A DNA stretch of 64,000 nt from Gammaproteobacteria bacterium (GCA_018222405.1 JAAFAI010000008.1:121762-185761); one strand, 5' to 3'; shown: positions 53,991 to 63,557, counted from the first letter of the stretch. Made by a program: numbers and translations. Notes: generated by a model from the letters alone, not told the origin.

Positions 53991-56369
53991 TTAAAATTGG
54001 TAAGAGGCGAACAGGCGCAGGGTTCTGGGCTGGCCAGGACCAACAAACTCTGTAGACTCGATGTCGTCATAGATATCTTCCAGCACTTCATCAGCCTCGC
54101 CGTAGGTACCAAAGGTTTCAAACTCGGTATCAAACACGTTTTCTAAACGCAGTCCCACGGTAATGCCGCTGCTGTGGGCATAAGTGGCACTCAGGTTAAC
54201 CAGGGTATAGCCGTCCAGTTCGCGGTTTTCGTTGGCTTCATCGCCACGGAAATACTGACCAGAGGCGTAATCAACATCGGCGCTAATAAACAGGTTTTCA
54301 ATCACAGGGTAGGTTACCTCAAACCCGGCCTGCCATTCAGGCTGGCCCGGAATATTATCCCCCGGCATTACCTGACGTCCCGGCCCCAGCGGGTTTTGTG
54401 GACTGAATGAAACAAATGGGGTTTCAAACGTGGCCTGCAAATAGCTCACATTGGCTGAAATCTCCAGATCTTCATATTGCTGCAACAGGCTGAATTCGGC
54501 GCCCTGACGACGGGTTTTATCCACGTTCACAAAATAGCCCACTGAGGCACGGTCGCCCGCTTGCTGGAATATAATGTCGTCTTTACTTTCACTGCGGAAC
54601 AGCGCGGCGTGCAATAAGCCATTCTCCAGCGAGTAGTTTACGCCCACCTCCAGAGTGTCGGTACGTACCTGATCAAGCGGCGGGTCGGCCACAAATCCGT
54701 TAGGTAGTTTACACGGATCGTCTTCGTCGGCGCAGCTAAGTTCTGCCGGACTTGGTGTCCGTGAGGACTGGCTGTAAGACGCATAGGCGTGGTAGCCATC
54801 CTTGCGGTAATGCACCGTGGCTGAAGGGTTGAAACGGCTAAACTCATGGTTACCGTTCAGTGAGCCTTCGCCCACTTCCACGCCATCGACCATATCAATA
54901 GTGGATTTGTTATAGCGACCAGCCACAGCCAGTTGCCAGTTGTCGTTCAACTCGATGACGTCGCTGACAAACAGATAGGTATGTTTAACATCGGTATCCA
55001 GTCGTACGCGTGAACCTTCGTCGAATACGCCAATACCGGTTACGCCGCGGCTGTCTTGCGGAGTATCGTTGTCGAGTACGGCAAATTCAGTGTCACTGCG
55101 AAACGAGATGTCAGCGGTATCGATACCCAGACCAACTACCCAGTTGTGAGTTAACGAGCCAGATTGAGTCACGCCGGCAAGCTCTGCACTAAAACCATAG
55201 CTTTCCTGGTCGGTTAAGCTGGTATTGGCAGTACCGTCCAGAGTGTCCGGATCAGCGTCAGAAATGGCTGCCAGTGGCACCAGCGGATCGAAGCCAACAA
55301 ACTGAATTGCATCATCTTCCTCAAACTCTTCCTCTTCTTCGCCTTCTTCCTCTTCCTGGCCCTCGGCTAATTCGGCTTCTTCATCTTCTTCACACAATGT
55401 TTCACCAAAACCTACGTCACATTCCTCGTAGTCACTGTCGTCACCATTGTAGGTTTCGATTTCGTTTTCACGAAAGTAGGCGTTAACACGTACCACTAAA
55501 TCGTTGTCGAGTTGCCATTCGTGATTGAGGTTAATAAAGCGCAGACTGGTAAAGGTTTGGTCCGGGCGGGTGTAAATCGCATCGCGGCCTTCATAAGGAA
55601 TGAGATCAATCGGAATAGCGCCGTTACCAATCAGGTCGTTATCATTAGCGGCCAGGGTTATTCGGGTGGCTGAGTCTTTACCTTTATGGGTGATGTTAGC
55701 CAGGCCTTGTTGGATATCACTCGGTGAATAGTCGCGCCAGCCGTCTTCTTCGTATTTATTTACATTAATGTAGTAACCCCATTCACCGTTGTTGCCGCCG
55801 GATTCGAGGTTAATACCCTGCTGACCAAAGTCGCCGCCCATCACGGTGACTTTGTGATGCGGGAAGCTAAAGCCGTCTTTACTGTTTAATATGAGTGCGC
55901 CGCCCAGCGTGTTCTGACCGAAAACCGGGTTTGCGCCGGAAACCAGGGTGACCGATTCCAGCGCTGAAGGCGGGATCAGATCCCAATTTACCGTATCACC
56001 AAATGGCTCATTAAAACGGGTGCCATTGAAGAACACCGCCAGGCCCTGAGGTAAGCCCAGCAGTGGAGAAGCCGTAAAGCCGCGGTATTGTAAATCAGCC
56101 TGGAACGGGTTGTTCTGCACATCGTTAATCGACACGCTGACCAGTTGGTTATCCAGGATCCGCGCCAGTGAGTTGCCGTTGTCCACATCCAGTGCATCCG
56201 CATCAATTGTCTGGCTGGCAGGGGAGTATTCGGTTAAGCCGGAAACAAAACTCAGCGGTGACTGTCCATACACAGTGACTTTTTCGACATCAGCCTGATT
56301 GTCCTGGGCCTGCGCCTGAAAACTGCCCGCGATACAGGCTGCAAGGTAGAGATAAGAGGTTTTTTTCAT
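53991..56369 (-). CDS. TonB-dependent outer-membrane receptor (2) with a Glu-rich loop
   Basis: A 792-residue receptor with a signal peptide (AQAQ, about residue 21), a plug with LQYRGFTASPLLGLPQGLAVF (shortened: RGF and LPQG, near residue 95), and a barrel ending LRLFASYQF. Between about residues 318 and 360 it carries an insertion made almost entirely of Glu and Asp, preceded by two Cys (CDVGFGETLC). Such an acidic extracellular loop could gather cations. The divergent neighbour is a COG0523 GTPase, followed by an ABC transporter, a group known from zinc regulons. A metal or metallophore receptor is therefore likely, but the ligand is unproven. Confidence 0.9.
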   Translation of the reverse strand: MKKTSYLYLAACIAGSFQAQAQDNQADVEKVTVYGQSPLSFVSGLTEYSPASQTIDADALDVDNGNSLARILDNQLVSVSINDVQNNPFQADLQYRGFTASPLLGLPQGLAVFFNGTRFNEPFGDTVNWDLIPPSALESVTLVSGANPVFGQNTLGGALILNSKDGFSFPHHKVTVMGGDFGQQGINLESGGNNGEWGYYINVNKYEEDGWRDYSPSDIQQGLANITHKGKDSATRITLAANDNDLIGNGAIPIDLIPYEGRDAIYTRPDQTFTSLRFINLNHEWQLDNDLVVRVNAYFRENEIETYNGDDSDYEECDVGFGETLCEEDEEAELAEGQEEEEGEEEEEFEEDDAIQFVGFDPLVPLAAISDADPDTLDGTANTSLTDQESYGFSAELAGVTQSGSLTHNWVVGLGIDTADISFRSDTEFAVLDNDTPQDSRGVTGIGVFDEGSRVRLDTDVKHTYLFVSDVIELNDNWQLAVAGRYNKSTIDMVDGVEVGEGSLNGNHEFSRFNPSATVHYRKDGYHAYASYSQSSRTPSPAELSCADEDDPCKLPNGFVADPPLDQVRTDTLEVGVNYSLENGLLHAALFRSESKDDIIFQQAGDRASVGYFVNVDKTRRQGAEFSLLQQYEDLEISANVSYLQATFETPFVSFSPQNPLGPGRQVMPGDNIPGQPEWQAGFEVTYPVIENLFISADVDYASGQYFRGDEANENRELDGYTLVNLSATYAHSSGITVGLRLENVFDTEFETFGTYGEADEVLEDIYDDIESTEFVGPGQPRTLRLFASYQF

Positions 56370-56757
56370 TGAGTTACTTCCAGTCCGTTTTCATCGATAC
56401 ATTACGCTGCCGGTTGCTATCACCAGGGCATGTATTTTTTAGTAATAAAGTGGTTAAGACGACGTAAGTATGAAAAGAGATGCGCGGTTATCCAAGGGAG
56501 CTATTCCCTTATATAACCGGGAAAAGTTCCCGGTTTTAGCCACTGCGACCTTCGCTACAGACCAAGTAATTAGGGATTTAGTGCTAAAGTAGTAATGCGT
56601 TGTCTGCTGCCGCACAACACAGACTATCCGGTGACGATAAATAAAAGGTAAATTCAGTTACGTATAAATCCGTAAGCGGAGCTTTTCCCGGTAGTATCGC
56701 GGGCTAGCTTTCATATATCATGCAAAGCCTTTTGCTTAACGAACGGGTGCTGCAATC
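56370..56757. promoter_or_regulatory. Divergent promoter region with two adjacent palindromes
   Basis: A 388-bp region between receptor 2 and the GTPase gene. Two palindromes lie back to back: AAGGGA-N5-TCCCTT (56494-56510) and AACCGGGAA-AAG-TTCCCGGTT (56515-56535). A related half (TTTTCCCGG) recurs near 56683. They are placed to control both genes. They do not match the usual Zur or Fur consensus. Confidence 0.5.
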
Positions 56758-57810
56758 ATGACAAAAGCCAAAATACTGGCTGTCCCGACCAATATCATTA
56801 CCGGCTTTCTTGGTGTGGGTAAAACATCAGCCATCTTACATTTATTAACGCAAAAGCCGGCGGATGAACGCTGGGCCATTCTGGTTAATGAGTTTGGCGA
56901 AATAGGCATTGATAAAAGCCTGTTTGATGGTCAGTTGAATAAAATAAGTGATGTTTTTATTCGGGAAGTGCCGGGCGGTTGTATGTGCTGCGCGGCAAGC
57001 CTGCCCATGCAGATAGCCCTAAACCAGTTACTGGCAGAATCTCGCCCTCATCGGCTGATTATTGAACCTACCGGTCTTGGCCATCCCAAGGAAGTTATGC
57101 AGGTTCTCACTGCCGAGCATTATCAACCGGTGCTATCCATACAGAAAACCATCACCCTGGTGGATGCCCGCAAACTGAGTGACTCAAGATATACCAGCCA
57201 TGATACCTTCAATCAGCAACTGGCTATCGCTGATGTTGTTATTGGTAATAAACAGGATTTGTATAGCACTGACGATGGTGAGTGTTTAGTGCAATATGTG
57301 AGTGAACATTGCCAGGCGGGTACGGAGTTGCTGCTTACCGAGCATGGACAAGTGTCGCTGGCTAGCCTTGACGGGGCCGCTGCAAATTATCAACAGCCGC
57401 AACATCATCAAGCGCATCATCACCACGATCACGGCCATCACCATACTGTTAGCGATAAGCCACTGGCTGCAGAGCAGGAGTTGCCACCTGGCGACATGTT
57501 ATCGGCTAAAAACAGCGGCGAAGGGTTTAACAGTGTGGGTTGGCGATTTGCACCGGATTGCGTGTTTGATTACTACCAACTGCGTATACTGTTAGCGAGC
57601 GTGGAAGCAGAAAGGCTAAAAGGTGTATTTATTTCCGATGCTGGCATATTTGGCTACAACCTCACGGCGGATGGATTAACCGAAATAGCCCTGGATGAAT
57701 GTGTTGAGAGCCGGGTTGAAATCATTGCTACTGAGCTTCCTCCTGATTTTCAGGCAACCCTGCAGGCATGCATAATTCGCCAGTTTAATAAGAGTGATCC
57801 AGGCAGTTGA
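56758..57810 (+). CDS. COG0523 (CobW/ZigA-type) metal-chaperone GTPase
   Basis: A 350-residue G3E GTPase. Walker A is GFLGVGKTS (near residue 17), the metal-binding CXCC motif is GGCMCCAA (near residue 74), and the base-recognition motif is NKQD (near residue 164). A His-rich stretch (about residues 214-232, HHHHDHGHHH) probably binds Zn2+ or another transition metal. The C-terminal CobW domain follows. Members insert or deliver metals, often zinc, and are induced on zinc starvation. The neighbouring receptor and ABC transporter support a metal role. The stop is followed by about 90 bp before the ABC gene. Confidence 0.9.
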   Translation: MTKAKILAVPTNIITGFLGVGKTSAILHLLTQKPADERWAILVNEFGEIGIDKSLFDGQLNKISDVFIREVPGGCMCCAASLPMQIALNQLLAESRPHRLIIEPTGLGHPKEVMQVLTAEHYQPVLSIQKTITLVDARKLSDSRYTSHDTFNQQLAIADVVIGNKQDLYSTDDGECLVQYVSEHCQAGTELLLTEHGQVSLASLDGAAANYQQPQHHQAHHHHDHGHHHTVSDKPLAAEQELPPGDMLSAKNSGEGFNSVGWRFAPDCVFDYYQLRILLASVEAERLKGVFISDAGIFGYNLTADGLTEIALDECVESRVEIIATELPPDFQATLQACIIRQFNKSDPGS

Positions 57811-57899
57811 TCGAACGAGGACTCTGTCATTTACGAGTGAGCATTTCCATTCACCTGCGAAGGGTATAATCTGGACATAACAATAAGGTGTAGTGAAAA

Positions 57900-58601
57900 T
57901 TGACATTGCCAGAAACAAAACCAGTGCAGGCGATTAGCCTCGAAAATGTGACCTATCAGTATCCTAAAAGTACTTCCCGACTGAGCTTTCTCCAGTGGCA
58001 GGTAGCGCAGGGCGAGCGCCTGTTCTTATACGGGCCCTCAGGCTCGGGGAAAACCACTTTACTCAACCTGCTGGCCGGGATCCTGACTCCGGATACGGGC
58101 AGCGTAGAGTTGTTGGGTCAGCCGTTTTCAAGTCTGCGCGAGGGCAAGCGCGACAAGTTCAGAGCCCGTCACGTGGGTGTAGTCTTTCAGCAGTTTAATC
58201 TGGTGAGTCATTTAACCGTGGCGCAGAACATTGCCCTGGCGGCGCATTTTGCCGGCGGCAGTCAGCCGGGCCGCGAGCAACTTACCGAGCTTATCTACGC
58301 ATTGCAGTTGCCGGCAGAGGTGTTAAACAAGCAGGCCAGTCAGTTAAGTGTGGGGCAGCAACAGCGAGTGGCTATCGCCCGAGCGTTAATTAATCAGCCG
58401 GAGATCCTGCTGGTGGACGAGCCTACCTCAGCGCTGGATACCGACGCGCGGGATGCGTTTATGCGGCTGCTAACCGAGTTGTGCGAGCAGCATCACACCA
58501 CCTTGATTTTTGTTAGTCACGATCAGAGTCTGAGTCAGTATCTGGATAAAAGTGTGGCCTTAAGTGCAATTACCACTCCTGCGGAGGCTTCATCATGCTG
58601 A
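57900..58601 (+). CDS. ABC transporter ATP-binding protein (LolD/MacB-like)
   Basis: A 233-residue ATPase. Walker A is GPSGSGKTT (near residue 44), the ABC signature is LSVGQQQRVAIARAL (near residue 148) and Walker B is ILLVDEPTSALD (near residue 169). The start is TTG at 57900, with AAGGTG about 9 bp upstream. It overlaps the permease gene by 7 bp. ATPases of this subgroup pair with FtsX-type permeases and act as mechanotransmitters or lipoprotein/envelope movers rather than as classic importers. Confidence 0.92.
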   Translation: MTLPETKPVQAISLENVTYQYPKSTSRLSFLQWQVAQGERLFLYGPSGSGKTTLLNLLAGILTPDTGSVELLGQPFSSLREGKRDKFRARHVGVVFQQFNLVSHLTVAQNIALAAHFAGGSQPGREQLTELIYALQLPAEVLNKQASQLSVGQQQRVAIARALINQPEILLVDEPTSALDTDARDAFMRLLTELCEQHHTTLIFVSHDQSLSQYLDKSVALSAITTPAEASSC

Positions 58602-59830
58602 TGTCTTTTGCCTTAAGCAGTTTGCGTAGTCGCGGTAAATCGCTGGCACTTACCTTTTTGTCACTGTTGATTAGCGTAAGTGTGTTGCTGAGTGTAGAAC
58701 ACGTGAGATTACAGGCTCAGGCGAGCTTTAACCGCACGGTATCGGATGTCGACCTTATCGTTGGTGCGCCAAGCGGTCAGTTAAACCTGATGCTTTACAC
58801 GGTATTCCGCATGGGCAGCCCAACCAGTAACATCAGCTATGCCAGCTATAAGATGTTGCAACAACACCCGCAGGTAAACTGGGCCATTCCCATCTCACTA
58901 GGGGATGCCCATCATGGTTATCGCGTGCTCGGCACCAATCAGCAGTATTTTGACCACTATAAGTTTGGTAATAAGCAGCCGTTAGTTTTTAGCCAGGGGG
59001 AACCCTTTAACGGAGTCTTTGGTGCGGTGCTGGGCGCCGATGTGGCCAGTTCGCTTAATTATCAGTTGGGTGATGACATTGTGATTGCTCACGGCCTTGG
59101 CGCGGTGAGTTTCCAGAATCATGACGATTCACCTTTCACCGTTACCGGTATCCTGGCTCCCACCGGTACGCCGGTGGATAAAACCGTGCACGTTTCATTG
59201 CAGGGGATTGAAGCCATGCATTTGCCGCATGCCCGGCTTGACAGCGTATTAGAACAGCCGGATAACGTAACTAACCCGGCAGTGCAGCCCGACAGCGTTA
59301 CCGCAGTGATGGTGGGCCTTACCAGTAAGTTTGCCACCTTTACCCTGCAGCGGGAGCTGAATAATTACGAAGACGATCGCCTGATGGCGATTTTACCGGG
59401 CGTGGCGCTTACTGAAATGTGGCAGATGATGTCCAGCGTGGAGAACCTGCTGCGTTTTATCAGCCTGCTTATCTTGCTGTCTTCCCTGTTCGGACTATCC
59501 ACCATGTTGCTGGCGTCGATGCAGCAGCGCGAAAAAGAAATCGCCGTATTACGTATTATCGGTGCCGGGGCCGGTACCATATTCCGCTTAATTCTGGTTG
59601 AAGCCATGCTTTTGGCGGGGGCGGCAAGTGTTACCGCGGTAGCGCTGATATCCGGGGTGTTTGCCGTGGCCAAAGAATGGTTAGCCAGCCATTACGGGAT
59701 GTTTATTTCGGCAAATCTGCTAACCCTTCACACCGCGATGGTGGTGGGCGCGGTAATGCTGGCAACACTGATTTGTAGCCTGTTACCCGCTATTGACGCT
59801 TACCGGGGCGCCATTAATCAAAGGCTCTGA
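58595..59830 (+). CDS. FtsX/MacB-type ABC permease
   Basis: A 411-residue protein with one N-terminal membrane helix, a large periplasmic domain (about residues 40-280) and three C-terminal helices (around residues 290-312, 335-365 and 375-400), the FtsX/MacB plan. It partners the ATPase encoded just before. A similar ATPase/permease pair in Pseudomonas aeruginosa (PA4064/PA4065) belongs to a zinc-responsive operon, which fits the GTPase and receptor here; this parallel is from memory and should be checked. It is the last gene before the integrated element. Confidence 0.87.
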   Translation: MLMSFALSSLRSRGKSLALTFLSLLISVSVLLSVEHVRLQAQASFNRTVSDVDLIVGAPSGQLNLMLYTVFRMGSPTSNISYASYKMLQQHPQVNWAIPISLGDAHHGYRVLGTNQQYFDHYKFGNKQPLVFSQGEPFNGVFGAVLGADVASSLNYQLGDDIVIAHGLGAVSFQNHDDSPFTVTGILAPTGTPVDKTVHVSLQGIEAMHLPHARLDSVLEQPDNVTNPAVQPDSVTAVMVGLTSKFATFTLQRELNNYEDDRLMAILPGVALTEMWQMMSSVENLLRFISLLILLSSLFGLSTMLLASMQQREKEIAVLRIIGAGAGTIFRLILVEAMLLAGAASVTAVALISGVFAVAKEWLASHYGMFISANLLTLHTAMVVGAVMLATLICSLLPAIDAYRGAINQRL

Positions 59831-59928
59831 TAACCGGACAAGACCCGGCTAACAGCCAGCTCCCCCTTTTCTCTCTCATCGATATAAATCAATGAGTTAT
59901 AAAAAGCCAGCTAGCGCTTAACCCCGTG

Positions 59929-59961
59929 TGTCACACAAAGGTGTCACACATATGTCACACA
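59929..59961 (+). repeat. Three direct repeats of TGTCACACA at the integrase start
   Basis: TGTCACACA occurs at 59929-59937, 59942-59950 and 59953-59961, with centres 13 and 11 bp apart. The third covers the start codon of the recombinase. The first is extended to the palindrome TGTGTCACACA. They look like binding sites, perhaps integrase arm sites or an autoregulatory operator. Confidence 0.75.
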
Positions 59962-61598
59962 TCCGTATTCCTCACACGCTAAAAAGAAGAGGTATTTATC
60001 ACTTTAATTTACGTTCGGGGAGAAGCTTTGTTAGGCTTTCGTTACGCACGAAATGTGCCCATACTGCACTAAGAATTGTTTCCGATGTGCTTGATAAGGT
60101 CAGCAGTAAAGGGGCGGCAAGTAATATGGACAAAGGTGAACTAGACAGTCTGGTAAGAAATACAGTAAATACTCATTTGAATAGGGTTGGTGCTTGTTTT
60201 GGTGAAAAAAGTAGTTACGAAAATTCACTATTTAAAGCTTACCAACACCGCAGGCTACAGCAACAATTCAATTCAGACTTTAACAATGATGCCCGTGTAG
60301 AAACTTTCTCTCGATTTAAATTAAATCGCAGTTTTCCTAAAGATTCAGTAGAGAACATCGTTAGTAATTGTATTAGAAAGCTATTCCTTGATGAGGAGGA
60401 ATCTATCAATGCTGATGCTGTGGATTTCGATAGAAACCTGTTTGATGCCGAAGAGAAGTTAGAGTTATTTTTCAGAAAAATCAAACGCATGGAGCGTTTA
60501 ATTCTCGATGATAATTACTCAGAAGCCAAAGCCATTTATGACCAATTAAAGGTTAATGTAGAAAACAATATTACTTGCAGAGAAGTTGCAGATAAATTCA
60601 TTGAGGCTGGCATTAAAGGTCTTTTACATCCCTCCCGAGGCAATAGAGGGAAGCCTTGGACCAAAAAAGTTATGTTAGATTACAAACGAACAGTAGAGCT
60701 GTTTGTTGCGTACCTTGGTGAAATAAATATGAGTGAGATATCAGCAAGCAATCTCGACTCTTTTTTTACAGATATTATATCAAATCTTCCACTAGGAAAT
60801 ATAAAACCCTACAACACTATGTCTGCGGTTGAGTTGGTTGATGCTATTGCTGGTGGATCAATTGAAGATGGTGAGGTTCTCGCGAACAAGAGTATTACCC
60901 ATCACCTTAAAAGAATGAAAACCATGTTTACGTATTACGAAAAATGCTTAGGTGGAAACAGTGAAGCCGTTGAAAATATGCGTTTTTATGTGGAAGGGGA
61001 GGAAAATGTCAGGGGAGCATTTTCTAAAAAGCAAGTTGCAAAAATAATGGACTTTGTAAACGGGTTAAATGACGGTAAAAAATGGCCTATTAAAATTATG
61101 GCATTCACTGGAATGCGCAACAATGAAGCTATGCAGCTACGTAAAGAAGACATCAAAGAATCAGATGACGGTATTTATTTCTTCAATATCACACCTGAAG
61201 CTGGGAAGTTGAAAACTGCTCAGAGCGAGAGAAGGGTACCAATCCACGAAAGCTTAATAGAAGATGGTTTTTTAAATTTCGTTGATCAGAGTAAAGACGG
61301 TTATTTGTTTAAACGGTATTCGAAGTCAAACAAGTTCTTAACTCGTGTTTATGCAAACTCAATAAGACCTGAATGTGAAATCCCAAGCATTAATGATATG
61401 GGTGAAAAGTTGAGCTTGTATAGCCTAAGACATTTCGTTGTAACAAGCTTGGTTGAAGCTGGCGTTGTTATTGGCTACATACAGAAAATTGTGGGTCACA
61501 TGGTCTCCGAAGATAAAAGCGTAACGACAACTAATTATACTCATCTAAACTCTTTAAAAAAAATGCAGGAAGGCATTAATAAGATTTCTATAATTTAA
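59952..61598 (+). CDS. Tyrosine recombinase / integrase
   Basis: I start at ATG 59952 (MSHIRIPHTLKRRG), with AAAGGTG 8 bp upstream; GTG 59928 is the in-frame alternative. The 548-residue protein has an N-terminal region with basic arm-binding character, a SAM-like core-binding domain (about residues 190-310) and a C-terminal catalytic domain. Catalytic positions visible: FTGMRNNEAMQL (Arg I, near residue 391), YSLRHFVVTSL (box II Arg, near residue 486), VGHMVSED (His) and TTNYTHL (nucleophilic Tyr, near residue 526). It is AT-rich unlike its upstream neighbours and marks the edge of an integrated element. Confidence 0.92.
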   Translation: MSHIRIPHTLKRRGIYHFNLRSGRSFVRLSLRTKCAHTALRIVSDVLDKVSSKGAASNMDKGELDSLVRNTVNTHLNRVGACFGEKSSYENSLFKAYQHRRLQQQFNSDFNNDARVETFSRFKLNRSFPKDSVENIVSNCIRKLFLDEEESINADAVDFDRNLFDAEEKLELFFRKIKRMERLILDDNYSEAKAIYDQLKVNVENNITCREVADKFIEAGIKGLLHPSRGNRGKPWTKKVMLDYKRTVELFVAYLGEINMSEISASNLDSFFTDIISNLPLGNIKPYNTMSAVELVDAIAGGSIEDGEVLANKSITHHLKRMKTMFTYYEKCLGGNSEAVENMRFYVEGEENVRGAFSKKQVAKIMDFVNGLNDGKKWPIKIMAFTGMRNNEAMQLRKEDIKESDDGIYFFNITPEAGKLKTAQSERRVPIHESLIEDGFLNFVDQSKDGYLFKRYSKSNKFLTRVYANSIRPECEIPSINDMGEKLSLYSLRHFVVTSLVEAGVVIGYIQKIVGHMVSEDKSVTTTNYTHLNSLKKMQEGINKISII

Positions 61599-61758
61599 CC
61601 GCACACTTTGGAGAGTTTTGTCGTTTTTAGGTGAAGGGGAAAATTCTACGAGGCCTATATATTGCGGGCTATAGAGGTACCATTTTTGGTCGGAATTTCT
61701 AGTTGCAGTAATTATGGAGTAGATACTGTATTATATTTATTAGTAAAAGGAGTAGTTC

Positions 61759-62259
61759 ATGAGTGAGTCTTCAGAAGATAAAACTAAACGTAAGTTCAAA
61801 AATGCTCTGAAGAATAATACATGGAAATACAGGTTAAACTTGTATTTCAATAGCTACGATTTTGGTATTGATCTGTATTTGTATCTGTCAAAAATAAATT
61901 CATCTCTTCGTGAGAAGAACAAGAATGTTGGATTTGTTTACAGAGTGTGTTTAAACAATACAAGGAAATATGTATTCGATGAATTCAGAGATGATGGATA
62001 TGACGACAGTAAAGGGTTTGTATTAGCCCCAATGATTACCTACTTTTGCACAGATGAACCAGCACTACCTAATTTGAAGAGAATTAGAAGCTTTAAAATG
62101 TGTGATTATAAATATACTCCAACGGAACAGACAGAAGACGATGTGAACGAATACTTACGCATTCTAGATAAACAAAGACCGCACAACATCAAAAAACATT
62201 TGAATGGTACTTTACAGCGGTATGGATTTGTAAACAAAAGTCAGTTGATATTGGAATAA
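61759..62259 (+). CDS. Unrecognised 166-residue protein in the integrated element
   Basis: A well-formed gene: AAAAGGAG 8-9 bp before ATG 61759 and an AT-rich reading frame. The protein begins with a basic, Lys-rich N terminus, is rich in Tyr and Asn, has no membrane segment or signal peptide, and shows no motif I recognise. It lies 160 bp after the integrase, a usual place for accessory cargo. A defence, toxin or DNA-related role would be guesswork. Confidence 0.65.
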   Translation: MSESSEDKTKRKFKNALKNNTWKYRLNLYFNSYDFGIDLYLYLSKINSSLREKNKNVGFVYRVCLNNTRKYVFDEFRDDGYDDSKGFVLAPMITYFCTDEPALPNLKRIRSFKMCDYKYTPTEQTEDDVNEYLRILDKQRPHNIKKHLNGTLQRYGFVNKSQLILE

Positions 62260-62608
62260 GAACCAATAAATTGTGATTAAGTCCTTTTTTAGTATCTAAT
62301 ATGGTTTTAATTGCTCCTATGTGGCTCCCTGTTGGGTTTTCACTATAGAGTTAACCCAACCCTAAAGGGTATATGTTAAATGTCCTTAAAATCTCATATA
62401 GACCCATATAGCGTGTATTGATAATTTGCTTACCAAAGTGCTTCCCACCAGCAGAATAATAACAATCATTGAAATTAATGGCTAGTTGTAGATTTAAGTT
62501 CGTATTATCAGTGCTTTAGTCTTTTTAATCTGCCTAGTTAATTGCAGTTATTGGTAATTTTTAATATGTTTTTCATTCGAATTTAATCAAAGAGTAAAGG
62601 AAGTGCTG
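62260..62608. other. 349-bp AT-rich intergenic region
   Basis: No supported gene. An inverted repeat GTTGGGTT (62331-62338) / AACCCAAC (62353-62360) with a 14-nt loop is the only clear structure. It could end transcription of the preceding gene, although no T run follows it. Confidence 0.4.
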
Positions 62609-63436
62609 ATGTCATCAAGGGTGAAGGATTTTAAAAGTATCGATGACTTATTGAGTTACATAATCGATGCAAAAATCATAAATAGACCGAGGGTTTATTA
62701 ACGTGGAATGAGATCTTCATCGTGGGATCTGTCAACTACATATGCACGCTTTATGAATGAGCATCGACCCGATTTATTGAAGCATAATAATCGACCCACT
62801 CAATCCCTAGCGGAAAAAAGGCTTCTCAAAGAATTTATCCAAAATCTCATTATCAATAATGATTTCCCAAATTTAGAGTTAGATATTGAGTCTGATGATA
62901 CTGAAATATGGGAATTAGGGCAGCACTTTGGACTTCCTTCTCCATTACTTGATTGGACTAAATCTCCTTATATTGCTTTGTTTTTTGCATTGCATGAAAA
63001 ATTGGAGCCTGATTTGAGTCCTTCAATATGGTTGTTGGATCAGGATTGCCTCGAAATATGTCAAAAAATTCTTTCTAACGACGAAAATTCTCCAGCAATA
63101 AAGCTCGATATCATAGAGCCAAAATTTACGAAGAATAAAAGGGTTGCTTATCAACAAGGATTGTTTAGCAGAGCTAATATTCACTCGTCACACGATGCCA
63201 TTGAAGACAAATGGAGAAATGATAGAAATATAAAAACTGGAGACTTTATATTTCAAAAATTAACTTTTCATTGTACTGAGGATGAAAGGCAAGCAATGCT
63301 GCTTAACCTGGATAAAATGAATATCAATTATAGAACCCTATTTCCAGATATTGATGGTTCAGTTAAATATGCAAAGCAAAAGCTTGTGCTGGAATTGGCT
63401 CAGACTAAAGGAAGTTCTTTCAGTTTCGGGATGTAA
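62609..63436 (+). pseudogene. FRG-domain protein gene with an in-frame stop in the FRG motif
   Basis: ATG at 62609, with AAAGGAAG about 5 bp upstream, opens a frame that meets TAA at 62699-62701 and then runs on to 63436 (275 codons in all). The stop falls inside the family-defining motif: RPRVY, stop, RGMRSSSWDL, where FRG proteins have [Y/F]RG followed by a Ser/Trp block. Downstream, WELGQHFGLPSPLLDWTKSP (near codon 106) is the second FRG hallmark. An internal ATG at 62708 could give a 242-residue protein lacking the motif, but it has no good ribosome site. FRG proteins are of unknown biochemical role and are frequent in phage-like and defence islands. Decay, recoding or a base error are all possible. 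Confidence 0.72.
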
Positions 63437-63557
63437 CAGAATGTATAAAATATTAACGAAATTCAAAGGGGGGCAGGTGAAAACAGTCCTTCAATACAGG
63501 TGCAATTGACCATCTGGTGTTAAATACTTTCTTCATCATATCGATGGAGCTAATCAC

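Noticed and set aside
55320..55400. TTC/CTC-rich low-complexity stretch as a non-coding repeat
   Set aside because: On the reverse strand it encodes the Glu-rich loop of receptor 2 without breaking the frame.
56370..56757. A Zur or Fur box
   Set aside because: The palindromes present do not fit either consensus, so metal regulation rests on gene context only.
57396..57455. CAT/CAC-rich repeat as a microsatellite or CRISPR-like array
   Set aside because: It is the in-frame coding sequence of the His-rich loop of the GTPase.
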